Below, in pieces: positions 12,952 through 25,937 of a DNA stretch of 64,000 bases. Source of the DNA: Solenopsis invicta (Eukaryota; Arthropoda; Insecta; Hymenoptera; Formicidae); the NCBI RefSeq assembly GCF_016802725.1, contig NC_052669.1:5075501-5139500 (forward strand), in the 5' to 3' direction. The position numbers and the translations under genes were made by a program. Within the stretch, counting starts at the first letter, position 1; each line of letters starts with the position of its first letter. The notes below the pieces were generated by a model. The model was not told the origin of the DNA and did not search any database. It saw only the letters and a program-made list of their open reading frames with translations.

Positions 12952-15250
12952 ATGCCGCGAGCGTTATTGAAACTCCGAGTAGGATTACGCGGCCCGGGGT
13001 GGAGATACGAGGCGCGCCCCTTAAGGTCAGAAGCGAAACACAATATCTGCAGGCTTATTTATCACTCAGCGCACCTTATACCCCCTCCTTCCCTTCCCTG
13101 CCAGCTTCGTTTCCACCCTCGTACAACACCGCGCCGCCGTCTCTGTGCTACCACCACGGACTGCTTTTCATTTCGAAACTTAAGGCTCGCATCATTCAAG
13201 CGGTCCTGGCAGCTCTCGCCAGGCTGGTTCGCGAAATTTCCTTCGTACTTAATCCGAGGCACAGACATATTAAGCTGCACAATGAGAAAATACTACAGTT
13301 TCACGTCAACGTTTTTCCTCCTCTCCGGTTCTACGTATTTTTATAGTTATTATTCTTGGTACACGGTAGATCGTGTGGGATTCAATATTTTAGCTGCCAA
13401 TGTTTTGACATTATATTATCCTTTCGAAATTATTCCGTCTCCTGGTTTAGTGAAAATGTCTTCGAAAGAAATTACCGTCAACATCGCTTATCCTCGGTAA
13501 GAATTTTTAATTCAAAATTTTCTTTTACAACTTCTCAATTTTCGTCATTAACTATCTCGATAATTAAATCTCAAAATCTTAGAAAAACTCGATCTATCAA
13601 AAATTAGCAAAAAATTTTATAATTTAATTAATATTTCTTGAAGTTAATTTTCTGCAGACTTCTTTAAATTTCCATGTTAAACAGCTCGCTAATTAATTAA
13701 CTCGCGTCAAAAACTAATACAGAAGAAAAATTTATACGCAGCTTAAGCGGAGAATAAATTCTTGACGCGTATGCATAAAACATTTCTGCGTTTACCATGG
13801 CGAGACTCGTACGTCGATTAAAATAAACTCGCGAAAGAAAAATGGTACTATGTTAACAGCCGGTCTCAAAAGCCACGAGATATCGAGCCGCGAGCAAAAC
13901 GCGGGGAAAGTGTATATCGAGGGGCAAAATAAAGTGCGATAAAAAAAGGTTAGCTGAATTGGTTCGATATGGAAAATGTCCGCGAATGCTGAAGAGGTGG
14001 CGCGGGTGCGCGGACGAGCTTTTATAGAGCGAGATAAAAAGCCGCTTCCTTCCGGCTGCTCGCTATTAAAACCATACCATTACGGGATCCGTGTTAGGTA
14101 CGATATACCTTTACATATATGTATGCATATACGTGTATTATATTATATCCCTCGGTCGACTCTTTTATTTCATTAGGTCGTTTGCGCAGCTAACGAAATT
14201 ACCGCAATTTCGCGACTCGCCTACCCGTCGCAGTGAAAACCGCATTTCACTGCGTCCACGTGAGAAGTTCGAGAAAACTCATAAAATCATTACGAATCTA
14301 CTAAAATCTTCTTCGGTGACTCCTTTGTAAAGGCAGGCGTGAAAGAGCCAAAATTTAATAATCATCAAGATTTTCTGTCGGCTCAAATATCTGAAATTTT
14401 GCTAAAAGAATTTGAGAGTGCCAAAACGCGCGGGCTTTCCTCGTACGTGATGATGACGACGAGGAAAGTAGATAAGCATAGCGCTGAGAACGCAATATGC
14501 ATTCATGTATACGATTATACAATTTGCACAGAGAGAAACATACGAAGGATTTAATCAACGCGAGGTTACATCCCGCTCTTTTTCCACGGGATTGTTTCTC
14601 CTCTTCGCTCGCTAATTCCGAGCATTGCTACATCGCGATTCCAGCGTAATAATTGCGACTCGTCCGGATTCCCATCCGCGGCGAGAGCGCGCGCGCGCCG
14701 TCTGAAATCGTCGCGTTATCTCTCGCATAAAAAGCATTCCGCGTAGCCCCCCGCGACCGCGCAGAGGGTGCGATATGCAGCAGGTCGATTCGCGCGACCG
14801 TAACTCGTGCGACTGGCTCGAATATGAAAGAATATAAATTATAGGAACACTGGAAGCCACGGCGAGGTGCGCGCGCGGGTCGAAACGAATCACCGAGAAG
14901 GTTTTGCTGACTCGCGCCGGAGCGCGCAAAAGCCCCCCCATAGGACTTTTAATACGGCGTCGTGCCATGCATCTACAGGGTCGGCGGGAAATTAGTTTTT
15001 CCCCATCCGATCGACGAACCGGCTCTCCCTTTCCCCACCCTGACGTACTATATACCCTTCGACCTTTTGTCGCACGACCTCCTTTCTTTTTTCATCCTCG
15101 AAATACCACCGCCGGTATCGCCCTTTCTGCCCACGTCCGATCTATTACACCCCATAAAAATTGCGGTTCACGCAGACGCGTCTAGGAAATACAAGCCTCT
15201 ATCAAATTCGGCAATTTCGAAATAACGTGCTACGTGTTCCATCTTCGGCG
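12952..15250. other. GC-richer non-coding stretch
   Basis: Frames of 182 codons (12952-13500, plus) and 115 codons (12999-13346, plus) overlap in different phases, and a minus frame covers the same bases. None carries a recognisable domain. Another GC-rich block at 14580-15190 shows the same pattern. A perfect 10-bp stem with a 6-base loop lies at 14229-14254. I would not annotate a gene here without transcript data. Confidence 0.5.
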
Positions 15251-17581
15251 TTAATTAAGAATTCCATTCCCATGGAATCGTATTATTTGTCCTTTTAAAG
15301 TTCATGATAAAAGAGTGAACAACGGAGTGAGACAGTAACATAATGCTTTTTTAACCGAATTAGCTCTCGTCATTCATTTACTGTCTGATCAAAGTACAAT
15401 TACAAAGGAGGATTATTCTTTGATAAGAATCACGCTCTATATCTTTCTAATTACCGCAGATATTACTTCTGCAATTGGTGAAATATGCAGAGTCTCAATT
15501 TGCCATAAAATAATTGCAAATTCGATAAAGTCCTTTACTACGTACGAAGTTTAATGTACTGTATACACAGCTCGAGGAGGGCGATAGCCGGCATCGCTCC
15601 TAAACGATGGGGCTATCAGCGTCGTTATCCTCTTCTTGTCGTCCTGTCACCTCTACTATCGTCGTTGTTGTCGTCGCTGTCGTAGCCATTGTCGTCATCG
15701 CTGTCCTTATAGCCCCTACATTACGTCCCCGTTGTCGTCATCGTGATTATCATCGTACCGTGCTCGTAATCCCCCTCGCGATATCGTCAAGCTTGAAACA
15801 AACGGGGAAAAGGCAGTTCCTACGACGCTGAAGTCTCTAATTACTGCCATTTCAATAATCGTAGGTCTTACGACGGGGTAAATTCGATAAACGGGAGGAA
15901 AAAGACCTTTCTAAAAGAGAAAGTATGACTCCGGAGCAGACTCAATATCGTACGATTTGCGAATAGCGACGAGCTAAGAAAAGCATAAGACTGATAAGTC
16001 TTATGGAATAAAATAAAAAAATCTCGGTCGCGAGCAAACCTGACACACTTTTATAAATAATTTTTTTCCAGTCAAATATGTTTCTCACAATTCTTTCTAA
16101 TTCTAGCGTTTTAATGCGGTTATTCTTAAAAAAAAAATTTAGTTTGTTATAACAGCAGAAATACAAAAGAAATAAAATCGACGATTCTGTTAGAGAAGTA
16201 ATAAAATTTGAATAGCAACGAGATATCTTTTCTCAAGGCGCGATGCAAGGTGCGATCGACTTCGAAATCAAATAATGAATCAATGTTTGAAAAATAGCAC
16301 AATGGCGAAATACACGAAAGGCCCGACCTCAATAGAGGGACATAAATCGTCGGGCGCTCAGGATTAGGCGCGGCTCGCTGGGTTGCTCGGAATTGCATCA
16401 AGTAGATTGAGACGGGAGCTACCTCAGAGGGGACTCGGAAAAAGATATCGGTCGTCGCGGCGCGCTACTCGCGGATAAAAACTGTTGAAACTTCGAGTTG
16501 AAACGACTCAAGGAATAGCGGGTAATTTCACAGAGTGCACCCGAATCGTGCCGATAAGGGAAAGACGCAAGGACGCGTACACGTGATATAGCTGACGAGT
16601 CATAAATCATTTGACGGCGCGACTTGTTCTCTTTCTGCCGTGCCGACGCGGAGTAATACGTCCGAGTCTACGGGGTGTCGTGAAAGCGGCACAACGCGGT
16701 ATGTTTATCTTATCGCGAGAGAGCGAACGAGACTTGACTGTAGAATGATTTGAGGGGAAAAAAGATGTTCAAAAATAGATCTGCCTGTTGTATAAAATAT
16801 GTTAAATAAAGTATATCCAAGAGAGCAGCTGTCTCAAAGTGGAGAGAGAGAAGAGAAAGAGATTAATCCTTTCAGAGAAATAGCTTTATAAAAAAATCAT
16901 AAATTTTTCTGTAAACAAGAACTACAGGTCTTATTTGTTTTTTCCTGTTTGCAATAAATCATTCATGTAGCGTATCCGACGTGATATGTGATATGATTAG
17001 ACAAATGTTTGCGCAAAAAGTATGTTCAATGTGAAAAGTATTTTTACGGAAAAAATGCATTTTTTTAAATTAAAATAAGCGCAAACACATCCACGCTTGA
17101 TGAAATTAAAAGGAACGTTAATTGATGAAACTTTTGAAAGAATGACAGCTATTAAGCTGATTTTCACTCAAAACATTCGCTAATTGAACTTGTAAAAACA
17201 GCGCACGTCAGAAGTGATACAGACTTGCTGACATGAATATTGTTGCTTATACCGCAAACTTTATTCTCATGAGATTATCGCGGCGACAACTTTCCGATAA
17301 TTTCGGGATGCGGTATTTCATCATCCCCAATAGGGATTATCGAGGATAATACATGTTAAATATGTATGTAACAATGATACACGTATATAAAGGAAGTTTA
17401 ATGCTTCTGGGGTCATTGTATTCGTTCAAAAACTCTATCGATCCGCAGATATTGCAATATTGCAGGTATTGTTTATTTTGGATTTTCCCAGGAGAAAGGA
17501 CAATATCGAAATTGATTTAACGCAGTTTGACTCAAACGTGAGGGATCAGAGAAAAAATTTTTATCTGTCGTCTCCACATTA
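15251..17581. other. Non-coding stretch with GTC/GTT-rich low-complexity tract
   Basis: At about 15654-15712 a degenerate trinucleotide tract (GTC, GTT and GCT units) encodes runs of valine and isoleucine, which explains the 74-codon frame at 15607-15831. The rest is AT-rich with no recognised gene. Minus frames at 15942-16610 have no known domain. Confidence 0.6.
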
Positions 17582-17612
17582 TCTCTCTCTCTCTCTCTGT
17601 CTCTCTCTCTCT
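17582..17612. repeat. (TC)n microsatellite, one interruption
   Basis: TC units run for 31 bases with a single G at 17599. A looser pyrimidine tract continues to about 17645. Confidence 0.95.
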
Positions 17613-19086
17613 TTCTCTGCTTATATTTTTTAATTTCTCTTCTTTTGCTGACACGTCTGACATATGGAAATCCAGAAAAACGATCTTAATTCTTTATCAT
17701 ACGGTATTGCGGGGTATCGCGTAACTTGAAATATGCATGCGGCAACGATAGCATTGTTTTAACATTAGAGCGGGAAAATATCGCGGACACGGGACGCCCT
17801 TTCGTGACTATGCAAATCGCAAAATCGAGTAGTGCGGAGTAGCGCGCCGTGTTTCCCTTCTCCGAAGTTAAAAAGTTCCGAACATATAATGGCTCATCCG
17901 TCTAACGTGACATGTAATTTTTTCCGCCGTAACAACAAAGATGCAGGACCAATTTCGTGGAAAATTGCGAAAGCGATGTCTTTAGCATACGCTTCGAATC
18001 GATTCCGAAGGAAATATTCCCGGCGACCTGTAAGCTCTTTGCAATTTCATGCTTTGTTTTTATTACATATATAAGCTCGCGTCGTATACTTTTATTGTGC
18101 AAGTTGCATTGTGCAAAGTACATGTCGCGTGTAAATTTTTATACTGGCCGAAGTGAATACATTTCGATTGAATTCAAGAAAAATCGCAGATATAGAAGAG
18201 TATATTCAACGAAACACAAGAACTTAACCGATAATCACTTCTACGATATCGGATCATATATTTATAAATTGCTTAAGAGGCGATAATTCGACAAAAAAGA
18301 ATTTAGAAGCGTTTAAGGTGCTAGTAACGCGATTGTTATTCGAATAACAAAGCGATAAAGCGATTAAAGAATTAAACTTGGCGAATGAAGAAAGTCACCA
18401 AAGGGGCTGTTTGGCAAAACAATTTGCTATGGAGGTTCTATTGTTAGAGCAATATTGTGTACACGACTACGCTTAAAATATTGCTATCGAGTCAAATAGG
18501 GTACGGGGCACAATAACGAATGAACCCAAACAGCCGAAATATACATACAGCGGCGATCCGCTCGGTGAGTCTATAGTCAATTCGGCTCGATCAATAGACT
18601 TGGTTTCGAGAGGCCGCTGGCGGAATTGCGATCTTTTGAGCGATGTCAAGTCGCACGAAGGAGGATTGCATATGCCGCGCGGCTATACCGTGAGTACATC
18701 AATCGTTGAAAGCCCAGTGATCCCAATTTCGATTCACTCAGCTCCCGGGTCCGCTCGAGCGCCACATTGTCCCTGGATCTCAAGGGCCCTTTGTATTCGC
18801 CGGCCTTCTATCGATGACCGTCGCCGACGTTGTCGTCCCCGTCTCGCGCTGCTGTCGTCGCGGTGTAATAACCGTCCCTAGTTGTCATACTCGTTTGTAA
18901 TAACAAAGACGAATGGTCGGACCCAATGCAATGGTTGCGAAATATACCGGCGGCGGAAGATAATTAAGACAAAGCAATATTAATTATCCGGGAATGATTA
19001 AATATTAATTTCTCTCGGTACTGTGCGCAAAAATGAGTTGGCGTGTCAGGATAATGAAAACTGAATCTCGCATTTGTTGATTGTTA
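17613..19086. other. Non-coding stretch
   Basis: Frames at 17832-18286 overlap on both strands and carry no recognised domain. A CpG-rich block at 18590-18880 contains one 93-codon frame without a known motif. GTGAGT matches at 18564 and 18690 look like splice donors but have no linked exon evidence. Confidence 0.5.
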
Positions 19087-19109
19087 AGAGAGAGAGAGAG
19101 AGAGAGAGA
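19087..19109. repeat. (AG)n microsatellite
   Basis: AG units run uninterrupted for 23 bases. The end runs straight into a small odd palindrome, AGAGAATTCAATTCTCT. Confidence 0.96.
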
Positions 19110-22056
19110 ATTCAATTCTCTTTTCTGTTAGATTCAAATTTCTATTTATTCACGCAGGAGTTTTCCGTACATTATTTTTGCGAATATCAAGTATTTATTT
19201 TTAAAAGAGTTTTAAATAAATTTTATATAAAATTAGAAACAAATTTTAAATAAGATCTCTGTTTAAGCTTTTTTGATAATAAACAAAATAATTAGGTGGT
19301 TTTTGCAGTTATTTCGCTTCTCTACAATTTTATTTTGTTAGCCTGTTACATAATTCGCACTTTTCGTTTGTAAATTTTTTTTTAAACAAAATACGTATTC
19401 GTAACGCAAAAATATTAGACGTTCCCGTATTTTGCAAAGTGTCGAATGTGCGAGATTTAATGGCCGACGGTAATTGACGAAAAAGAGCAAACATTTCAGC
19501 GGAGATGGAGATATGAACTCATTTTGACGGAGAGGTGTCTCCGAAAGTCCGTGATTTATTGCATGGTCATTTATTAGGGAGTTTCATAAAGACCCGCGTA
19601 TTACCAGCTGACGTATTACGTCAGGATGGAATACCTGTACTTATGCAGGCGAAACCAAAATCAGAGCGATGTTGCGCGGCGACAGATGCCGCCGCGGTTC
19701 TGCACGAATTCGTTAAACTTAATCAATTCTTTTTCGCAATAACGGCGAATTGAATTCGCGTTTTTCCAATAACCGATAGAGCCGCCGCGTCCGATTACGT
19801 CGCCCACGAGCGTCCAATCGATGTGTCGGCAAACATTGATATTAATAATTCAGTCACCGCTGCCGTGCGAATACGCGATTGAATGAAATTTTATACAATA
19901 AGTATAAACGTGTAGTTGGAATTTTTCTCATTTACAGCCTAGATGAAGAATCATTAAAGAGAGATATATTATCCCCTGTATTTTTGTGAAAATAAAGAAA
20001 AAAAAGGGTTTAAAGATTTTACAAAACGTAATATAATAAAAAAAGAAAAAGAGGTAACATAATTTTATAGTTCTACCCGCGGCAACCGTGACGCATTAAA
20101 TTTTAATACGAAATGTTGACACGTATTAATACGTGACAGCTGTAAAAATAAGAAAGCGAAGAAGAAGCGCATTTACTTGACGACTCGATCTTCTATCTCC
20201 TGCCACTGATAACGGGAGACTTTATAGATTGGAAATAAATCCGCATAGCCAACTGCGGAACTCCATCCGCGAAGGTAATCTGATAGTGACAGTGCGCCGA
20301 CGGGCTGCCGGGGAGAGGACTCGCGAAAATCAAAAAATGAGCGATCGTCGAAAGTCCGTTAATCTTTCTGGGGGGTGAAAACGTAACACCGACGAGAAAG
20401 AGAGCGAAGGAGGGGAGAGAAGAAGATAAAAAGAGAGAGAGAGAGAGAAAGGAGCGCCTCGTCATTAATCACTTTCGGCGCCGTTTCTTATCGGGGGCGC
20501 AGCTCCGTAACGGATTCAATAAGCGGCGAGCGTAATTTCGCGGGGTTATTAGGGACACCTAAGGGGCAGCAACCCCTTAGAAATCGTTAATCGAACCCCC
20601 GCCGATGGGTAGTTGCCGGACGAGGGGCTGAACGCTGTCGACGGCTACAACGGAATGCCTTGGTTTCTTCTCTTCTCTCGCCGATCGAGCTGAAAATTGC
20701 TGACAACCGCATATAGCGCTCTCGATCACGTAGATCGTTCTTATGACGGCGTAGATTGAAAGGCGCCCACGGTGCGGCGTCCTTTTTTCCCGATTAAGGA
20801 CGGCGAGCGAATGAATGGCATGAGTATAGTATTTGCTGCACACTTTTTGCCCTTAACTGTCGTTAGTGTTTAAGTTGATTCAATATTAAAATACCTCCTC
20901 CATTTTTACTATTACCTATGCGAAGAAAAAAATTTTACCTAACATTCGTGTTGTATTAAAATAAGATTCGTGCGCAAATTTTCCCTATTTTAGTAATAAT
21001 CTTTTTAACACAATGACTTTCCTAACAAGAATGTTATTTTCATTTATAATGATTAATTTTGTTTAAGTAATCACATTAATAATATTACGGCTATTGCGCA
21101 AAGATGAAGTCATCTCATTCCATTGAAGTTCCGTGTGCGAGAGGTTAAAATTTATTAGATCGCTCGTATCCATCGGACGATTGGTAGCCGCGTTTTCTCG
21201 AAAGCCGCTTTAAACTTCTCGCCACTCGGCGAAGAACACTCTGTGATTCCTTCCCGTGGAAGGAAGTCGGTGCGCGGGGAGCCAATTTGTACTTCGGACG
21301 CCCCCCTACCTTCCCGCTCCACCGACCACCTTTTTCCACCTCTGGGCATTCTTGGTCGCCTTTTTATTATCGGCGTCTCTTTCTCCGCTTTTCTCGTAAA
21401 AACCAATCGAGTCTGAAAGCCGGCTCCCGATGATCCTCCGAGATCACCGGTAGAGTGCAACTCGTGGCGGATGAAAACTATTTGCGGCTCGATCGGAACT
21501 CGAAACTTAGAGAATGAAAATCTGCTTAAACTTTGGCGGGGGACGACGATCGCGTCTTTTCTCAGTCGTTTCGATAAGTAATAATATTGCTGTAATCTTT
21601 ACAACGCGTGCGCGACGTCGGGTACCGCGATGCCATAAATCCGAAATTGCATCGCCGCGCGGCAAATGTGCAGTAAAACTTGAAAATTTCCACGTAAAAC
21701 ACAAGTTACGCATCGCGTTATCCTGCGGAAATCTAATAAGAAATGTTTTCATCGATTGCGCGAAATTACGCAATTGGAAACAAAATTATTTTTTACTACA
21801 GGTATTCCATTTAACATTGCGTTCATTAAACCAACTTTGTATAATGTATTATTTCAACATGCTTCTAAAAACATCCTGAACTTTAAATTTTAAAGGCGAT
21901 AAAGAATTCGTCATTAAAATTAAGATCGTTAAATTTGAAACACCATGTGTAGAGCAATGCGGTCGAAAGTTGCGTAAGGTGTAACGCAATAAGAAGACTC
22001 GCAGTGAACGGAAGCAGGAAATACTGTGGTCGCGTTTCTCTTTTCTCGTCAGTTGG
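19110..22056. other. Non-coding stretch with GA tract and short hairpin
   Basis: An AG run lies at 20432-20448 within a purine-rich tract (about 20396-20455). A perfect 8-bp stem with a 6-base loop lies near 20560-20581 (CTAAGGGG facing CCCCTTAG). The 121-codon plus frame at 21514-21879 is opposed by an 88-codon minus frame and has no known domain. Nothing else is supported. Confidence 0.5.
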
Positions 22057-22077
22057 ATCATCATCATCATCATCATC
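22057..22077. repeat. (ATC)7 trinucleotide repeat
   Basis: Seven perfect ATC units. They encode histidine, serine or aspartate runs depending on frame and strand, which creates the overlapping frames seen here. Confidence 0.96.
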
Positions 22078-22347
22078 GTGGTCGAATAGGCTCGGGGTGG
22101 TTTCCATGCGTCTGGAGGAGGCAAGGGGACCTCCTCGGCGAGAAATGCGGTCGACGATCGCACGCCGGTGTTCTATTCCCGTGGAAAATGCGACAGGAAA
22201 TAGCCGAGACGAAAGCGACCTTTCTCTTTCTTTTCTTTCCCCTCTTTCTCTCTTTCTGTCTCTTTCCTTTCCTCTCGGTTCCTAGCTATGCAAATCGACG
22301 AAAATGGGCGGCACACACGTAAAAAGAGTTCGTGAATGTAGCGCACC

Positions 22348-22430
22348 CAGACGAAACGCGCCGATTGGACCAGACGACGAGGGCCAATGCCAAGTATCTG
22401 GGGATCCGCGTCGAGATGGTTGGCAACCCC
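22348..22430. repeat. Dispersed duplication, copy A
   Basis: The segment around 22365-22430 is repeated about 960 bases downstream at 23329-23381. The shared core includes CGAGGGCCAATGCCAA and ends in ATGGTTGnCAACCCC. Copy A has roughly a dozen extra bases in the middle. Weaker similarity extends upstream to about 22348. Both copies lie in CpG-rich DNA separated by AT-rich sequence. Function is unknown: it could be a small repeat family member, a duplicated regulatory element, or duplicated exonic sequence. Confidence 0.75.
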
Positions 22431-22573
22431 GAGAGATAGTAAGAGAAGTAAGAGAAAGTGCGAAAGAGCACACGCCGCTAGAGAATTATTTATCGTCACC
22501 GCGTCGCATCGTCAAGAGCATGGTCACGAGATAACGCGTAATGAGAAATGATTGGAGAAAGTGAATATCAGGT

Positions 22574-22607
22574 GTTCAATCGATCATCGATCATCGATCG
22601 ATTGAAC
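22574..22607. repeat. 12-bp perfect inverted repeat built from ATCG units
   Basis: Arms 22574-22585 and 22596-22607 are perfect reverse complements around a 10-base loop. The whole is made of overlapping ATCGATC units, so it can also be read as a short tandem repeat with a self-complementary unit. Confidence 0.9.
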
Positions 22608-23306
22608 AGTGATAAAAATTGAATGAGATTTATGACTGTAAATGTTTCGAAGAGCTTTGGACCAATTTATAGAAAAGTGTGAAAAACTATTATTGACTCG
22701 TTTAAGAAAGAGTATAAAAATTTTCTCAGAGATATAGCAAAGAAAAAAAAGAGGAAAAAAGGTTTTTATTTATTACAGTTGCATCGAGGGCGCATGTAAC
22801 TAAGACCCAGGATTATACAGGGAATACAATGTATGATCGCGTTATGTACATAAATAAAAGCGTTTGTCTGGCCTGAAATAACGAGAGTAGTAAAAATTGA
22901 GAAAGATTTACGATGCGAAATTTCAAACTGATCTGTGCAATATTAATTATTACATTTTTTCTATTTTCATCTTTTCAGGTTGTTCCATTATATAATAAAT
23001 AAGTAGTAGTTCGAACTGTTTTTACAAAACATGCAAATATGAAAATTAATAATTTATTAGACAAAATTCCAGCTCGCTAGAAATGATTAAAATTACACGG
23101 ATCTATTGCAAATGGACACGGATTCCTGATATTCGGATTTAACAGACGTCTATCTTACGGTGACTCTCGAGATATCTATTAACGCAATGAGAAATAAATA
23201 AATTCGTCGCTGAGAGCAAAATATAAAAATGGAACATCTCTTGGAAGAACAGAACTGAAAGAGACTGCACGTCGTTGCGGAGTGTACTTTCGTGGTAACG
23301 AGGGAT

Positions 23307-23381
23307 CAGACGGAGAACAGAGGAGGGACTAGACCAGACAACGAGGGCCAATGCCAAATCCCCGGCATGGTTGACAACCCC
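23307..23381. repeat. Dispersed duplication, copy B
   Basis: This is the second copy of the segment at 22348-22430, in the same orientation. Most of the core (23329-23381) aligns by eye with a gap in the centre. The following purine-rich sequence (23382-23420) is also loosely similar to that after copy A. Confidence 0.75.
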
Positions 23382-25937
23382 GCTCGAAAGAAAGACGACG
23401 GGGAGAAGAAAGACGAGCGGATGTACGGAGAAAGTTTTAAGCCCGGTTCACACCGTGACAGTTTGCGCCAACGAACGAGACATCTGCGAGGACGAAGGAA
23501 ACGGGGAGGAGAGGAAGATGTCGGAGGATGGAGGACCCCGGCGCATCACCGCGCCGTGGAGAACTTTTCTCAAACGTTTCGAGACGCGACGGCCATCGTC
23601 AGGCGAGAGAAACCAGCAAAAGAAACGATCGCGCGAAGAAAACGCGTCGTCCGGACGAAGCTTCGACCATCTGGGAAATGAAATGCCGGGGAATTGGAAA
23701 AGTTTAAATGCGCCCGTTTGTGAAGGCGCTTACGGAAATCGCCGCTGTTCTCCCACGCCCCTCGCGAAGCTGCTTCCCGCTTCCGCTTCTCCCTCCCCCT
23801 TCTACCCCCTCGACGGCGAATTTTGCGACCGTTTTATCATGCTTCTGAATGCCGCCAATCTGCCGCCCCAACTGCAAAATCAAACATCTTGAATTTATTA
23901 TAGTCTTGGAGAAACGAACGTGTCTCTAATGGCATCAGTATGAAACAATGTAGCTCGTCAATTGTCAATCGATAAAACAGATCATTTTCAGTGGCCTCTA
24001 TTCATTTCTGTATGGCAGGATAGCATCAAAATTTAAGCTCGATGAAAGGTTATATTGTTTTCGTCAATTTACAATACTTTATCATCAATTTATATTCAAA
24101 TACCGATATTATTATATAAAATTTAATATTCCAAAATTAAATTGTCCAAAAATTATATTTTAGATATTGTAATATGTGTGACATTAATAACATATTATTA
24201 TCACATAATAGCAATTCATAATTTTCCAAGAGACTGCCAATAAACACGGAAATCATTTTCATATATCTGTACTCTCGCGGGATTGAGATTTACGAAAATT
24301 ATGCCGCTCATAGCCGCTTATGTCAAATTGCAGCAAACAGAGCGCGGATGTTTTATTCGCGCTATTCGTGGCGTAATAATCGCGCTTATGTTAACTGTTA
24401 ATTTTGGTCGCCCGTTGCAAACGCAGCGCAACGGACCATAATCGTGATGTTTATTCGAGGAAATTGTGTTACACTGACACCGCCAAATATGATAATAGCA
24501 ATAAAGCTGGATTATTAATATTATAGGCTCTTTTGTGTTTGCCGGGCGCCAGCAATGCGCATCGAAATAATCGAGAGCCGCTACAACTGTCGGTCATCAT
24601 ACACAACTTCAGCAATTTCGCGTTTACGAGACAACGATAACGCTTTTTATACCTTTCAAATCTAACTTTTCTTATTCACCATACAACTTTTATTTTGCAT
24701 CCCACTTGTACAATATAGCTACGTTGAAATCGAATTGTCAGGTATAACTCTATTGATAAACTCTAAGTTCAGAAATGTATATTTTATATTATATGCTTGC
24801 TGATATTAAAGAACATATAAGACAATCTACTACAATTCGACTATTTTGATTTTAAATCATAGTTTCTTAATACGTCCATTGATTTTTTTAAATCTACTTT
24901 CTTGACATTAACAGTTTCGGTGGATTAAAATATTCTAAGGATTTTTCAAACTCTTTGAACGCAGCTTAAAATATACGAGAACATGAAACGAAAGCGCGGA
25001 GAGAAAGAAAGAGATTCGCCGAGAGCAACCGATGGGCTGGCGAGAGTGCGAGTTCCCAGACGGAATCCTCGCGTCTGACTCAGAGTCCACGACTAAGTCG
25101 TCGACTATATAAGCGCGGGTTTCTATTCCTGGCAGACCAGTCGTGCGGACCCCCATGGACTCTCACTTTTCGTTATGTGCGGTGCGTCGATTCAGACTCT
25201 TTTGCCGTAGCCGCGCGATCGCCAGAACTTCTGAAATTTTTTTCTTGTAGTATCTTCTATCTCTCTCCCTCCTAATACACGTTGATATTTTTTAATTAAA
25301 TTTAAGTAGTAAAGAATTAAATAATGCTCAAGAAGTTTCAATTAAAATTAATTAGCGCGCGTTTCCGCTGGTCTTCTCGGAGTTCTTCCTTTCAACTTGT
25401 ATTAAGAATTACGCATATATATTTAAATTAGCTGGCTTAGATAAAATTAGGCGACGTACCCAAGACTTTTCTTGGTATACCTTAGAAAGTTTGTTAACAA
25501 AGTAGGTTCGCAAAGAAAAAGGAAGTTAACAAAGATACGAAATTCGATTTAAAGCGAACTTCATATCCCGAGCACTTTTTGCTCCTTTTTTGTGACTGTG
25601 AATGGAGCTCCAAACTTCAAGATTCTTCGTGTAAGGAAATTTCAAGAACTGTCGCTTATTTATATCCTCCTCGTTCGCAGAACATTGACATAGATTTAGG
25701 ACCGACAAATGATATATCTAAGCGATATTATTAAAAAATTATATTTTAAAAAAATCGGCAATAATTCAGAATTTTTTCCTCTAATTCTTCTTTACAACTA
25801 AATAAAAGAATTGATAAAAAATTAACTAGAAAAGACATTCTTAAACATTTCATTATAATGGCTTATTATAATTAATTTTGACCTTTAAATATTCTTTATT
25901 TAGATCAACTTATTTTTTTTCAAAATTTGTTATAAAT
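23382..25937. other. Non-coding stretch
   Basis: A CpG-rich block at 23290-23890 holds two overlapping plus frames (129 and 173 codons) with no recognised domain and highly charged, low-conservation-looking sequence. From 23890 to 24960 the DNA is AT-rich and empty. A TATA-like box with an initiator-like element lies at 25106-25141 (listed separately). 25200-25937 is AT-rich with no support for a gene. Confidence 0.5.
25106..25141 (+). promoter_or_regulatory. Possible TATA-plus-initiator core promoter
   Basis: TATATAAG (25106-25113) is followed 33 bases later by the A of CCAGTC (A at 25139), close to the arthropod initiator consensus TCAGTY. This spacing is normal for a TATA promoter. Just downstream, the first ATG (25155) opens only a 31-codon frame with no recognised product, so no gene is tied to it. 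TATA-like octamers are expected a few times by chance in 64 kb, so support is weak. Confidence 0.22.

Noticed and set aside
12952..13500. 182-codon plus-strand open frame, the longest in the window
   Set aside because: No recognised domain, overlapped by a 115-codon frame in another phase and by a minus-strand frame, and located partly in GC-rich DNA where stops are rare.
23371..23892. 173-codon plus frame
   Set aside because: Charged, low-complexity translation in a CpG-rich block, overlapped by a 129-codon frame; no domain seen.
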